Of a stretch of DNA of 64,000 bases, positions 19,270 through 30,134 are shown in pieces. The translations under genes were made by a program, and so were the position numbers. Below the pieces are notes generated by a model. It was not told the DNA's origin and made no database searches. It was given only the letters and a program-made list of their open reading frames with translations. The DNA is from Catonia carolina (Eukaryota > Arthropoda > Insecta > Hemiptera > Achilidae). How positions within the stretch are numbered: position 1 is the stretch's first letter; every line of letters starts with the position of its first letter. The stretch lies in contig JAQMRL010000010.1 of the NCBI GenBank assembly GCA_035578175.1, positions 189,001 to 253,000 on the forward strand, given 5' to 3'.

Positions 19270-20551
19270 CAAGGGTAAGTCAATTATTATCCGCAATGTA
19301 GTTATAAAATTTTATTGTAATCAAACAGGAAACTTACAAGTACATCATTTTTCGACATAGTCCCTTTGCTTTTCAACGCACTCTTGGTCCATCATTGTTC
19401 AAGTTTCCTGATGTCCTCATAAAAGAAGGTTTTTGGTCGAGATGCGAGCCAGGAATGCAATGCTTTGTTCGAGGTAAGTCGACGGCCCCTTAATTCCTCT
19501 TTGAGTGGACCAAACAAGTGATAATCAGAACGAGCAAGATCGGGACTATATGGAGAATGAGCCAGTACTTCAGAATTGAGTTTCTGGAGCGTTTCAGCAG
19601 TATGTGGACGGGCGTTGTCGTGCAACAACACAACACCTTTTGACAGCAGTCCTCGGCGTTTGCTTCGATTTGCAGGCTTTAGCTTGGCAGTAAGCATCTC
19701 ACTGTAACGTACACTGTTAATTGTTGTGCCCCTTTCCTGATAATGTTCCAGTACTGGACCTTGTGAGTCCCAAAAAACCGTAAGCATCAGTTTCCCTGCA
19801 GACGGTTGGGTCTTAAAATTTTTCTTGCACAGCGAATTTGGATGTTTCCATTCCATACGCTGCCGTTTACTCTCCGGCTCGTAATGATGGATCCATGTTT
19901 CGTCACCAGTAATGATCCTGTCTAAAAAGTTGTCCCATTTGTTACCATAGCGATCCAAATGTTTTTTTGCAGATGTCCAAGCGCGTTTGTTTATGCAACG
20001 GTGTCAGTTGTCTTGGGACCCGTCTTGCAGAAGCTTTATGAAACCCAAGTGTGTTGTGAATGATTTCGTAAGCAGAACCGTGGCTAATTTGCAGATGATG
20101 TGCCACTTGGTCAATAGTTACTCGTCTGTCTAAGAGAATCATTTCACATGAACGCTCAATGTTTTCTTCATTTACGGCGGTTAACGGTCGTACGGCTCCT
20201 TCATCGTGCGTAACACTTGTGCGACCATTTTTGAATTTTTCAATCTATTTATAGACACTTTGTTGTGGCAAAACACTGTTCCCATATGGTAATGAAAGTC
20301 TTCTTTGAATTTCGGCCCCTGATGCACCTTCCGACCACAAAAAACGGATCACTGGACGTTGCTCTTCTTCGGTGCAAACAGAAAGCGGAGCAGCCATGAT
20401 TAACAGCTTGACAGTGATAACGAAACTAACCTAGCAGCTTGAAACTTGCACACATATAACCACAAATAAACAAAGCATGTGTCATCAGTGCAAAATGACG
20501 TAAACAAAAATATAACTAAATTGCGGATAATAATTAATTGACTTACCCTCG
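19270..20551 (-). mobile_element. Mariner-type element MLE-3, full length
   Basis: 1,282 bp flanked by TA (19,268-19,269 and 20,552-20,553). Ends are CAAGGGTAAGTCAATTATTA and, reverse-complemented, CGAGGGTAAGTCAATTAATT; the right end has a 4-bp ATTA expansion. It carries one transposase gene covering most of the element. Few inactivating changes suggest it is the youngest mariner here. Confidence 0.92.
19345..20397 (-). pseudogene. Mariner DD34D transposase pseudogene (MLE-3), nearly intact
   Basis: From the ATG at 20,397 the frame reads an N-terminal helix-turn-helix (EEEQRPVIRFLW, GAEIQRRLSLPYG), RPLTAVNEENIERSCEMILL, then VAHHLQISHGSAYEIIHN. The DDE domain follows: TGDETWIHHYEPESKRQ, AGKLMLTVFWDSQG, LLHDNARPHTA and YSPDLARSDYHLF. 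All three catalytic Asp positions are present. Damage: TAG in place of the usual Trp after SVYK (near 20,250), one extra A in a run of seven at about 19,966 that shifts frame, TGA after KLEQ near the C-terminus plus another shift before DYVEK. Two catalytic Asp are 30 residues apart rather than 34, indicating a four-codon deletion. Confidence 0.92.
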
Positions 20552-20553
20552 TA

Positions 20554-22560
20554 ATTATTTCAATGACTACCTTATTATACATTATTATTTATAAAAGGTG
20601 TTGGAAATGGCCTCCTCCACTCCATTCGTTTCAATTTGTTTTCAAACACTTTACCCGGCTCACCAATTGTGATTCCTTGAATGTACGAGGTCTGTTCAAA
20701 AAATAACTGAACTTTTTGAATTACGGGCTAACAGGGATATTTAGAGACGTGCGGTTGGATACCCTTCCACTGTACTGTATTGAAAATTGTTTAATTTGTA
20801 GAAAGGAAAACAAATCTCGAAATAGATTTGTATAGACTAAGGTGCAGGTTAAGAAATAAATTTCAGGTCTCATTATCTGAGTTATTAATTGCCGTGGGTT
20901 TTTGAATAACTCGCATCATTTCACCAAATTATGTAATTAAAACATATTTATATATTGTTTTTTTATTTATATAAAAACCTTCTACCGTATAATTGCCTTT
21001 CTTTACTGCTTTTTTTTTCTCCAACTAGTTGCAATCAGTTTTGTGGTGCGCCCTGCTTCTTCAAGAATGAAAGTTTAATTCAAACTTTGACAAAGGAAGA
21101 TCCAATCTTGACAATAATTATTCTATTGCGGTGTGCACCACCCAAGTGTTGATAACAAGTAAAGGGTTAACATTTTTTGTATGAATAAAAAAGCATGAGA
21201 TTAAGATTAATATGGGATGATGTTAAGGGGGGCAGACCATTTTCATTATCCCTAGACTATACCTGCAATACTAACTTGGGTAGATTGTTTTGTAGAAACC
21301 GTGTAAGCTACAAAGCTGAGCTTTGGCACACTTTTCTATAGTACCGTTTTACAAATTTGTATCGGAGCTTTTTCATTTATCTTCATCCAATCTAAAAATG
21401 ATTTTTATTCTCAAAAAATGTTCAAATGTGCCCAAATTTTTTTATGAAAAACACACCCAATAAATAAAAACTCCAAAATTTTTGAAATACCTCTGGAGTA
21501 AATACACACCTTAGTATTAAAATGTAGTGTGTGAAATTTCACACTCCTAGGTGGGATGGTTCGTAAAATAAGTGTACCTAAAGTCAAAAAATACAATATG
21601 CGGATATAGTAAAAGCGTAATACCGTAACAGAAACACCTATTGCCAATTGGAATTAAACTTCCAAACAAAAACACACCAATATTTCTTTTACGGCTGATT
21701 CCTACACGTTCTAGAAATTATCGTTTTTATGTAAACGCGATCTTCGTAATGTTAGAGCAGTAACATGATTACATTAATATCAATTTACAAGAATGAAAAA
21801 CGTGAAAAAATATCGAAATAAACACTTTGTACCCCATCAACGTAAAAACATAATTTTTCTCAAAAAAAAGAAAAAGCAACAAATGTGTTATATATCAATT
21901 TAAATAGGGAAAAACGATCGATCAATGTATGTTATGGTACAATTGAACAAATCAGTCTGCTCCCCTTAACCAATAAGTTAAATAATTATATAAAAGGATA
22001 TGTTGTACATTTTGTGGCACTCTGTATATAATTATGATTGATGGTGGAAGTGATGGATGTATCTGTCTCTTTACACATACATATATACGTACATATTATA
22101 AGAAGTAAGGTGGTATATCATATATATGTAATAAATGTTATACAATACGTACGTACGTTAAGAGATAATTGGACATTTTAGTTTTTGTGTTATTGTCTGT
22201 CATTTGAATACATTATTACATGCAAAACGATTTTCATGGGACCACGATATGGTGATGAAAACTTTTCAAGTTTTTCATTAGTTTCAGTGTTTTTAAAATT
22301 TCTTAATTGTTTTGTTGTTGGTCGAATGCAATGTAAATTGTAATATGGGGTGGTCGGCCTGATATCGTACCCTTACTGTATTGTTATAATTATAATCAGT
22401 GAAAAAGGGGCAAAAGCGAAAATTGGTTAACCTGAAACAATTAACTGGATAGTGATAAAATGATGTTAGAGAAAGAAAGATGTTTTCTCTTTTGTGACTG
22501 TTGTGTGTGCTTAATGTTTTCACTGCTGGCAGTTAAATTTAATACTTTTGTACCGTGCTG
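20554..22560. other. Unassigned AT-rich region; possible solo mariner end at 20,684
   Basis: TACGAGGTCTGTTCAAAAAA at about 20,684 resembles a mariner inverted-repeat end preceded by TA, but no partner end or transposase was found. The rest up to 22,560 shows no gene, RNA or shared repeat; short frames at 21,411, 22,293 and elsewhere have no recognisable content. Confidence 0.35.
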
Positions 22561-22561
22561 A

Positions 22562-22790
22562 CCATTTATGACTGTTTTCATAAATGGAAAACAGTCCATT
22601 TATGGAAAACAAATCAATTTTGTTTTCAATAAAAAAAAAATGGAAAAATTTTCCATTTTGAAAATTTTTCAAAATATTTTGAAATTTCAAAATTTTGAAA
22701 ATCAAAATTTTTTGATTTTCAATCAATTTGAATCAAATCATTGATTGAATCAATGATTTGATCAATTTCATTGATTTAATTAGGCCGTAT
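22562..22790. repeat. Chain of short perfect palindromes
   Basis: Consecutive dyads occur. CCATTTATG/CATAAATGG has an 8-nt loop (22,562-22,587). AATGGAAAAATTTTCCATT spans 22,639-22,657. TTTCAAAATATTTTGAAA spans 22,667-22,684. GAAAATCAAAA/TTTTGATTTTC has a 2-nt spacer (22,697-22,720). The last has 15-bp arms around one G (22,732-22,762) starting ATCAAATCATTGATT. The composition is almost only A, T and the TTTTGA/TTGAT words. It is not part of any repeat seen elsewhere in the window. Confidence 0.9.
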
Positions 22791-22796
22791 TGGTTT

Positions 22797-22934
22797 TTTT
22801 AGTTTATTTTTTAAAAATTCGCATTAACAGCTCGGTTATTAGCGACTACTGTGGAATTTAACTTGGGGAATTCCAGTAGCCGGGAATCGAATGTGGGACC
22901 TCCGTAATGTGCTACCACTACGCTACAGAGGCGG
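22797..22934 (-). mobile_element. SINE family C, copy 1 (tRNA-derived)
   Basis: In minus orientation it starts CCGCCTCTGTAGCGTAGTGG, where TAGCGTAGTGG fits RNA polymerase III box A, followed by ATTCGATTCCCGGC as a box B-like segment. It ends in an A-rich tail (AATTTTTAAAAAATAAAC). AGTTTATTTTTTAAAA on one side and GAGTTATTTTTTAAAC on the other suggest a target duplication. Not a working tRNA: no acceptor pairing. Confidence 0.75.
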
Positions 22935-23089
22935 TGGGATGAGTTATTTTTTAAACCCCATTCTTTATTACACTAAAAATATATGATTATAAAACCTATT
23001 TACAACTCGAATAATATCGTTCATTGACAAACAATGCACACGCTGTGCAACACAAATTGTACGTTATGAACACGCTTAATATGCTTTTC

Positions 23090-23440
23090 ACAGTTGATGA
23101 GCTCTGCTGTCTGTTGCACACGTTTAGACCAACCAGAACGTTTGCCAGCATTGCCAGATTGTAACAAACATTAAGCGCGCATGCGTTTAAGAGTTGCAAT
23201 AGTTCACTTGTGTCTTGCATCTCGTACTGAACACATTGATTATAGAGCACGTTAACATGCAATACTTTGTAATATAATATAATCAGGTGATTGTATGTTT
23301 ATAGGTTATAATTGTTATTAAAAGGCTGACAAAATATTTGACAGAGCTAGAAGAGGAGCAAGTATTGCAGTGTAGTTGGTGGCAAGTGATTGGCTAGCTA
23401 TAAAGTGGGTGGGGGGTGAACAAATAGTATAGTATACACA
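23090..23440 (+). repeat. R3 dispersed repeat, copy 2
   Basis: Shares ordered blocks with 18,240-19,065 but without that copy's middle insertion: GTTGATGAGCTCTG, CTTGCATCTCGTACTGAACA, GTTAACATGCAATACT, GAGGAGCAAGTATTG, GTGGCAAGTGATTGG. Open frame 22,996-23,262 lies across it and is not conserved. Confidence 0.75.
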
Positions 23441-23651
23441 CGTTACAATAACCACAGACAGGAAATAAGACTTTGAATAAGCGTTTCAGTGGTGTATTTT
23501 ATAAGTGAAAGTTTAAAATAATACAGGGTGCGTTGAATCACTTAATAGAACGTGGCCAATTGAAGGATTCAGCAACGAAAGTGTGTGGCTCCTGTTGAAC
23601 CACACAACTGGTGTTAAATTCCAGTGATTTAGTATTTTGTCTTGTAGTATT

Positions 23652-23832
23652 TTTTTTTGTTTAATTAAACGTCGCATCAACTGCAACGGTCATTAGCGAC
23701 AACGTTGGGGTGTAACTATTGTACAATCGAGGATGAAATGAAAATTTGCCGTGCCTGAGTGGGATTCGAACCCAGGACCGCATGATGAGAGGCGGGCACG
23801 TTACCCACTGCGCCAATGTGGCCGGCATTGTA
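23652..23832 (-). mobile_element. SINE family B, copy 2 (best preserved, tRNA-derived)
   Basis: Flanked by the exact 10-bp duplication TTGTAGTATT (23,642-23,651 and 23,833-23,842). In minus orientation the head reads TGCCGGCCACATTGGCGCAG, with box A TGGCGCAGTGG and perfect box B GGTTCGAATCC, then CCACTCAGGCACGGCAAA. A short body ends in an A-rich tail after AATTAAACAAAAA. Boxes A and B fit the internal promoter consensus, so it could still be transcribed; the folded tRNA itself is not complete. Confidence 0.88.
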
Positions 23833-24049
23833 TTGTAGTATTGTCTTGTAAGTAGTGGGCTTGAAAGATGAAAACGCAAGTTGCTGCTCGTGAATTTATC
23901 CATCCATTCACGGTGCAACTGTCAAATTGAACCTAGCTTAATGTATGAATGCAGAGTAGCAGAAGCATCAGTCATGGTCCAACCTTTGGTCTGTTCTTAT
24001 TAGTTGAATGGACCAGATGACACTTTTTGGCATCTATCGGTCATGAGAA

Positions 24050-24868
24050 TGCCTTTTGCATATGGAAGGGGAGAGAAATGCGACAGTGCTGCCAACCTCA
24101 ACACTAACACACTATATCTTACTAATGTCCAATTGTACCGTTTGTTAACCACATGTTATAGATATGGAAGGGAAGTGAAAATATGACAGTGCTGCCAACA
24201 TCAACAGTGAGACAATACTCGTACATTTCACTACCGTGCAGTTTCTACGTACATTTTGTAAGCTGTGGTTTAATCCGAGAAAATTTTCTTGATAAACCTT
24301 ATAAGAAATCAATCTATCCTGTAATATTGTCTAAAGTTTAATTACACGACTAGGAATGTTTGATTTACTGTAATTACCAGCTACCTTATTCCACTGGAAC
24401 AAATTTTCTACGAATGAATCGCCTTCTTTACGATCACTGTCACCGGTGTCTTCACTATCGGTCTCGCTAGTCTACCTAACCGCTTCCTTTTTTTACCACG
24501 TGTCAACAAAACTGTTGAACAATAGCTTCTTCATGTCTTTAATTTCCTTCTTTGTTTTTCAAATCGTAGAAAGAGAAACATCACAGTAGTTAGCCACTCA
24601 CTCAAGGCTTTTATTAAGAGGCATTGTTGTTTAGTTTCAACTTGGCATTTTATTACAGTGCATGTTAAATTTTGTTTAGCACCGTGAGTAGTCTGCCCAC
24701 ATTTTCGAGAAACTAACATTTCTGTTTATGGTAACAAACAGTTGTTATATTGGTACCGTTAACCTAGAAAAGGTTCCACAATATACTGTATAGGCTATGC
24801 TCTGGGTATAGTGTAAGTTGTTATGTTTGTTCCCCCTTTCCCCCTTGTGACTCAAGTGACTATACCTT
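24050..24868 (+). repeat. R5 dispersed repeat, copy 2
   Basis: Homologous to 13,615-14,694 without the MITE and hAT of that copy. It begins with a local duplication of the GACAGTGCTGCCAACCTCAA segment (about 24,080 and 24,187). It preserves both empty insertion sites, at about 24,780-24,795 (CAATATACTGTATAGGCTAT) and 24,850-24,868 (GACTCAAGTGACTATACC). Confidence 0.8.
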
Positions 24869-25290
24869 TTAATTGATATAGTTTGTTGTGACTGACACTT
24901 TTCTTCCCACTTAAAACCCCATTCCTTTAAAAATGTTCTTAACCCTTTCAATCCCAAATGTTTCATACGTTTTACTTATATTTAAGTGTAATAAAATTGC
25001 TTTTGGACCTTTACCCCTGACACGTACATGACATTGGGACTTTGTGGTATCAAAGTTCCCAACAATATTAATGAGTAAAATCATGCTCAGGCTTCCTGAA
25101 TAAAATATATTCTTTTACTTAGATTTGTAGCAAAAGAACTAAATATGATTTTAATATTAGTCATTATTTAAGGCAAACAATTTTACTATTAAAACATATT
25201 GGTAAAATAAAGAAAGAAATGCTACTTTTTTATTTTTTTTTTTTACTTGTGAGGCCACAATGGACCACTTCAGCCACAACATGAAAGACT
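24869..25290. other. Unassigned AT-rich sequence
   Basis: No gene or shared repeat recognised; a (T)n tract lies at about 25,232-25,243. Confidence 0.35.
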
Positions 25291-25539
25291 CTACTTTGAT
25301 CTCTGAGCCTTGATCTTTACCCAGTATTCCCTCATTCTTTGTGATCTCTGAGCCCGAAGTTCTTCCGTCACCCTCTGCACTCTTCTAGTCTTGGTTTCCG
25401 GTTCCAAAGCCAGATCCTTCAACTTTCTATAACTCTCAGACTTTAACCTCACATCCTCCAGCGTCAACCCAAACCTTTCCAAGTCCTCCTTGACCTCCTT
25501 CGTCCAGTTCAAACCGATTTTAAAATCCCAGACTTTATT
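25291..25539 (-). pseudogene. Non-LTR retrotransposon C-terminal fragment (tentative)
   Basis: An open frame of 82 codons runs from after a stop at 25,540-25,542 to TGA/TAG near 25,291. It reads WDFKIGLNWTKEVKEDLERF, then highly charged Lys/Arg/Glu sequence and RSQRMREYWVKIKAQRSK. A Trp-x-x-x-Val-Lys-x-Asp-Leu segment near the C-terminus is common at the ends of insect endonuclease/reverse-transcriptase polyproteins. No upstream reverse transcriptase is adjacent. It could instead be an exon fragment of a host gene; a database search would decide. Confidence 0.45.
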
Positions 25540-25596
25540 TTAGTAATTGAACACAAATATTTAAAACTAAAATTTTTTTTAAAAAAGAAACTAATA

Positions 25597-25795
25597 GTCG
25601 CCTCTGTGGTACAGAAGGTCAGCATGCTACACTCAAAAACGGAGATCTCAGGTTCGATTCCTGGCTAGGATACAGAAAATGATTACACTTCCATCTAGCG
25701 TTCTTTAATCCAAAGTATTTTGATGTCTGTTATTTCACTCCAATGTGACTTGTATGCCACCACACTGCACTGGGGGTTAGAAAGGGTTAACGGAC
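25597..25795 (+). mobile_element. SINE family C-like, copy 2 (tRNA-derived)
   Basis: The head reads GTCGCCTCTGTGGTACAGAA, then GGTCAGCATGC and perfect box B GGTTCGATTCC. The body TGATGTCTGTTATTTCACTC, CAATGTGACTTGTATGCCAC and AGAAAGGGTTAA matches 33,575-33,672. This suggests a SINE with a shared 3' part. The 5' box A is degenerate (GTGGTACAGAAGG). Confidence 0.7.
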
Positions 25796-25839
25796 AAAGT
25801 TTCCAACTAAAATTTAGCGTTTGTTTCAAAACCGGTATT

Positions 25840-26035
25840 AAGTTGTCACATGTCGGCATCACTTTCTTATTGATATAACCGTTTCCTTTTTTTACCAAGT
25901 GATGAAGAATTATCTTCTTCACTGTCGTTATTTTCCTTCTTTATATTTGGAATTGTGGAAAGAGAATCATCACTGTAGTTAGCCGCTCGATCACGGCTTT
26001 TGTTAAGAGGCACGGAAAGGTATTTTTTTCTCACT
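25840..26035 (-). repeat. R5-related coding-like fragment, copy 3
   Basis: The minus strand reads LNKSRDRAANYSDDSLSTI, IKKENNDSEEDNSSS and KKRKRLYQ, ending in TAA. Related but broken reading occurs in R5 at about 13.86-14.08 kb and 24.40-24.63 kb (same order: shared PLNKS/NKS, ANY, SLS and KKE words). An acidic Ser/Asp/Glu tract next to KKRKR would suit a nuclear protein tail, but I do not recognise the family. Probably part of a mobile element or retroposed gene now decaying. Confidence 0.5.
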
Positions 26036-26068
26036 GTCTGCATTAGCAGCAATTGCAAAAAAAAAAAT
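26036..26068 (+). mobile_element. SINE family B 3'-end fragment
   Basis: CTGTCTGCATTAGCAGCAAT followed by TGC and an A tract matches the last part of SINE family B. Confidence 0.55.
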
Positions 26069-28162
26069 ACTGTAATGTTGAGTATACACACACTTGCTCA
26101 CTCATAGGCTGTCGGTGTCCCCTCCCCTACCTGCGCAGAAACTGAAAAGACAAAATGTAGTATTATGAGTAGAAAGGGTCCAGAAATAGTGCTACAAGTA
26201 ACATTGATGTGGAATACAGCTGAGGGCTTCTTTCATCACCCAAAAAAGTTTCTAGTAGATTTTTTTGTTGTCTTCTTGTTGACAAGTACAAGGGAAATAA
26301 CTGATAGTGTCATCCCTTGCTGGAATTGGTCCTTTAAAAGGAGACTGTACTTTGTATCCCGCCAATGTTATATTTGATTTTTTTAGGTACATTTTTCATA
26401 GGATTCGTAAGAGATAGGGAAATGAAACTTTCACACTATAGGTATCGGGTTTCTTCTCGAGCTACTGACATTTTGTCAATTTAATCTTTGGACCATACCA
26501 TTTTTTTTAAATTACGAATAACATAAAATTTTTCAAATTGTTTTCCACGTGTTTTGCATATTACTAATTTTTGGAGCTTCTAAGGAAATCATAAAAATGT
26601 CAGTATAATGTGGATATACAAGATAATTAACTGGTAAAAATTTCAGCCTGGTAGGTTTTTTTGGTTTCTGAGAAAAATGTTCCTTAGTGTTAAAAATTTA
26701 AATTTACAGGAAAAGGTAAGAGACAAGAAGGCACATATCAAAAACAAAATGTACACAAACAAGTAAATTTCGTATCAACAGTTATTTAGAAAGCTGAACC
26801 AACAGCTGAGAAGATGCAGATGTTTTAAAAACTAAAATTCTCTTTGCACTAAAACGAGCAGTATAAAATTATGAAAAAATATTCATTCTTCGTAACATGA
26901 TAATTTTTCTGTGTAAACCTGATAAAAACTTAATTTTTTCATAGCGATAAATATTTTTTTGACGTAATTTAATGTTTTCTGGTAGATCTAGGCCTAAACT
27001 ATTGAAAAACATAGAAAACCAAAAATCCAAATTTTGAGTTAACACAATCGTGCAATCGGCCATTTGAATTTTGTTCTACCGTACAAATGTATAAATGTTG
27101 ATGAATGTTACGGGATTGTCGCTAGATCTATGAGGGAGGTGTATGCGTGATGATACGTTCTCTCTTTACAATGTCTTACTGTAGAGTCTGTCTACGCTTA
27201 AGAAGTACTCCAACGTAGGCAACCAGCAATACAAGTGCGCATGCGCATTAATTAAAAATACGCACAGCATGATCAAAAACAAAATCCATACAACACCAAT
27301 TCGCTTTTAAGCTTAATATAATAAAAATATGTTCAATTCATTTGTTAGAAAATGTTCATTAATCGAACATTAGGTTACCATTAATAACTAAAAATTTTAC
27401 TTTTGCAAGCTTACATTATTTATTATTACATCAATATTTACGATTAGATTGGAGAGTAAACAATTCCAGTGATTCGTTGTTTATCATTTCAGATTGCTTA
27501 TTTAATATCATTAAAATTAATGTCAGTGACTAGTTCAATACAACCGTTTGCACTTGCCCGTGTTTAACTCATTTTTAGTTCCATCAGTTATCTTTTGGTA
27601 TTGTATCGGTTCGTTTCGATTTTCTTCGTAGACTGAAGTTGAAAAGTTTTGTAAGCTGTGTTTTGTTAACATGCGTGATAGTGAATGTGTTGAGTTTTTG
27701 AAACATAAAAGCGGCAAACATTAAAAAGTAGAAAAAAATTGTTTTGTTAAATGTAACGGTAAAAATAATTAATTAAGGAGTCTCTTTATGAAACTACAAT
27801 AATTATAAGCAATCTGAACGATATAATTGAAAACGCTTAAAGGATTATGTTTATGTTGAAAGATGTAGATATTTTTATGAGGCAAGATAATTGTCAGGTG
27901 AAGAGGAAGATAGGGCCTACATGCCAACTAGTGTAATAAAACTTTTGTTTACAACATACGAGGCGAGGCGGAGTACTCTTACAGTAGATCGACTAAAGTT
28001 ATCATTTAGAGTTAATAGGTCGTCAAAGTCCACCTGTTGCTTGTTTTATCTAATCTAGTGCAAACGGCCGATTAACCCAACATTCTCTCTCTCATCTGAT
28101 CGTGTACAGATTTTCTTCAGCGTTTGCTTCGATGTTTATTTATTCTTTTAATAAAAGTTATT
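26069..28162. other. Unassigned AT-rich region
   Basis: About 2.1 kb with no recognisable gene, RNA or repeat shared with the rest of the window. Short frames (26,165-26,377; 26,869-27,063; 27,535-27,717) show no domain. It is the longest stretch here that could be unique sequence. Confidence 0.4.
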
Positions 28163-28164
28163 TA

Positions 28165-28479
28165 CAGTCCAGCCTCTCTTAGTTTGCTCTTAATGTAATC
28201 AAATAATGACGTCACTGAGCATGCGCATTATATCAAAATGTGTACATGCTGATTAAAAAGTAACAACAAAATACTTTTAAAAGTATTTTTATAAATGAAA
28301 TTGTTAGGCCTACATCATATCATGACTGATGTTTTTAGTACTTCAAGTACTTATAATTTAAAAAAATAGTTAACTTAATAGGAATATGACATCCGTAAAG
28401 TCGGGGACTCTAGTGTGCACCCTGTAGTAGGTGGCTTTGGTTTGTTGACAGTAGGAGTAAACTAACAACGGCTCAACTG
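28165..28479 (+). mobile_element. TA-flanked MITE, copy M4
   Basis: 315 bp, TA at 28,163-28,164 and 28,480-28,481. Starts CAGTCCAGCCTCTCTTAGTT, ends ACGGCTCAACTG. Contains TGACGTCACTGAGCATGCGC, a perfect 22-bp palindrome at 28,268-28,289 (AAAATACTTTT and its complement), and GTTAGGCCTACATCATATCA. Closest to the consensus of the five copies. Confidence 0.92.
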
Positions 28480-28481
28480 TA

Positions 28482-29469
28482 GAATAAATTGTTCGTTCAC
28501 TGTAAAAAGTTTTGTCAATCAGGTGATGTTTTGGATTTTCTTTTAAATAAATGCAAATTAGCTCAATTGTTTAAACATTGTGATGATCGATTGTTAATTT
28601 TTTCTCTGCATCAGTGGGTTTTCATTTGAACGATTTAGTGTCGTGATTGGCAACAGAGTAATCGTTTCCGTTTTTTGTGTTGTGGACATTAGGCTAAGAA
28701 TCTGTTGAAAGCTATTTCGCTTAACATATAATATCGGGGCTATAAAAAATAGTTGTGTTTCTTATCACATGGTCACCATTTAACAATAGAACAGGTGCAG
28801 GCATAAGAAACTGAGAAATGAATTCCCCTTCCACTCCACTGCACATCACTTGTAATACTAGCTGAACGGCACCTTAAACGCCTCTACTACTCTGCCTCCT
28901 TGATATTATTAGCTACTACTATTATAAGAAATGAAAACCAATCATACACCACCACCACCACCACACCCCTCTTTCACTTCCCACTCAAAAAACGTTATCG
29001 CACTATTAATGATTTCACAATTTTGACTGTGCAAAACTTGACCTTATTTGCCGATTTTATTTTCACTCATTTTATATGAACTCGGAACTGAACCGGGTCA
29101 ACGAAAAAGTGAACAGCTTTGAATAATATAAGGTACTACATTAGAAATTGAAATCCGATAAATAGCAATATAGTAAACGATAAAAATAAATACATGAGAT
29201 AGAACAACAAAGATAGATTATAACATGTGTGTAGAATAACACACTTCACTTCCATAACTAACTAATAAATCACTTCAATTTGCTAAGGTTAGAACTTGAC
29301 TAGAGAATAGTGAAGTAGGAGGACTACTCACGCACACCCCTCTCCCACCACCCCTTAGACTACTACTGGCCCCCAACACACTGTCACCTCACTTTTTACT
29401 TTTACACTATAGGGAGGGAGGGGGGGTACTGTGACACTAGTCCCAGTTACCTCCTCTGAGAGTAATGAA
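28482..29469. other. Unassigned region with an R4 scrap
   Basis: About 28,736-28,785 resembles R4 (AATAGTTGTGTTTCTTATCA, then CATGGTCACC). A (CCA)n run lies at about 28,947-28,963. Otherwise no recognisable feature. Confidence 0.4.
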
Positions 29470-29650
29470 TTTTATTAGACAGCTAGTAGGGGGGGCTGTG
29501 GTGAATGAAGTGACGGTGTCCAGCGGAAGGTAGATGCTTTTCAGAAGGCCCGCCATGCTGATAAGTATACTTTTACTCGGTGAGGAAGGTAATTGTAAAC
29601 CTCCTTGCTCTTCGTTTTACTTAAAAGAGGTTCAAACCGGCCTTTTGGCC
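29470..29650 (+). repeat. R4 dispersed repeat, copy 4 (partial)
   Basis: Matches the distal part of R4 at 11,990-12,128: GTGGTGAATGAAGTGA, TGCTGATAAGTATACTTTTA, TCGTTTTACTTA, with several indels. Confidence 0.6.
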
Positions 29651-30134
29651 GATAACCTAAACAACATTCTCCTCATGTTTTGCTCGTTATTTCCAAGTTA
29701 TTGCTAAAAGCAAGTTTGTTATTTCCGAGTTGGACTGTGTCTGAGTGTGGGAGAAGTTACGTATGTGTGGTTTTCATTATTCAATTTCTGAATGATACCG
29801 ATGGATCATCTTATGAAAGTTGTCATATAAGCCGGCGATTGCAAAAGCGGTTAAGTCACAAAACCTAGTTCTGAAAAATTAAAAATGTTAAAGTTAAAAT
29901 GCTGTAAAGTGCATAAACAGCTTAATTTAATTCAAAAGTTTTGCGCAACCTGTAGAAAAAGGTTCACTTTAGCATGGTACACGTACACGGGTACAATTAT
30001 AAAATTTTTAATCGTTGAAAAAATATAAATGATTTTATTGAGTTTGCACCTCTTTTGCTATTAACAATGTTCTAAGAACGTACATTTTCTGCTGACTTGC
30101 ACAATTTTCGCCCACATTTCTATTTGACTGATGA
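29651..30134. other. Unassigned AT-rich sequence
   Basis: No gene or repeat recognised. Frame 29,680-29,868 has no recognisable domain. Confidence 0.35.

Noticed and set aside
20684..20720. A fourth full mariner element
   Set aside because: Only one terminus-like sequence is visible; no opposite end or transposase nearby.
22860..22934. tRNA gene
   Set aside because: tRNA-like head of a SINE with an A-rich tail; no complete cloverleaf.
23752..23829. Functional tRNA gene on the minus strand
   Set aside because: Box A and box B are present, but acceptor-stem pairing is lacking and the sequence continues into a SINE body with an A tail and target duplication.
25602..25675. tRNA gene on the plus strand
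   Set aside because: Good box B but degenerate box A and a long body shared with 33.6 kb; a SINE explains it better.
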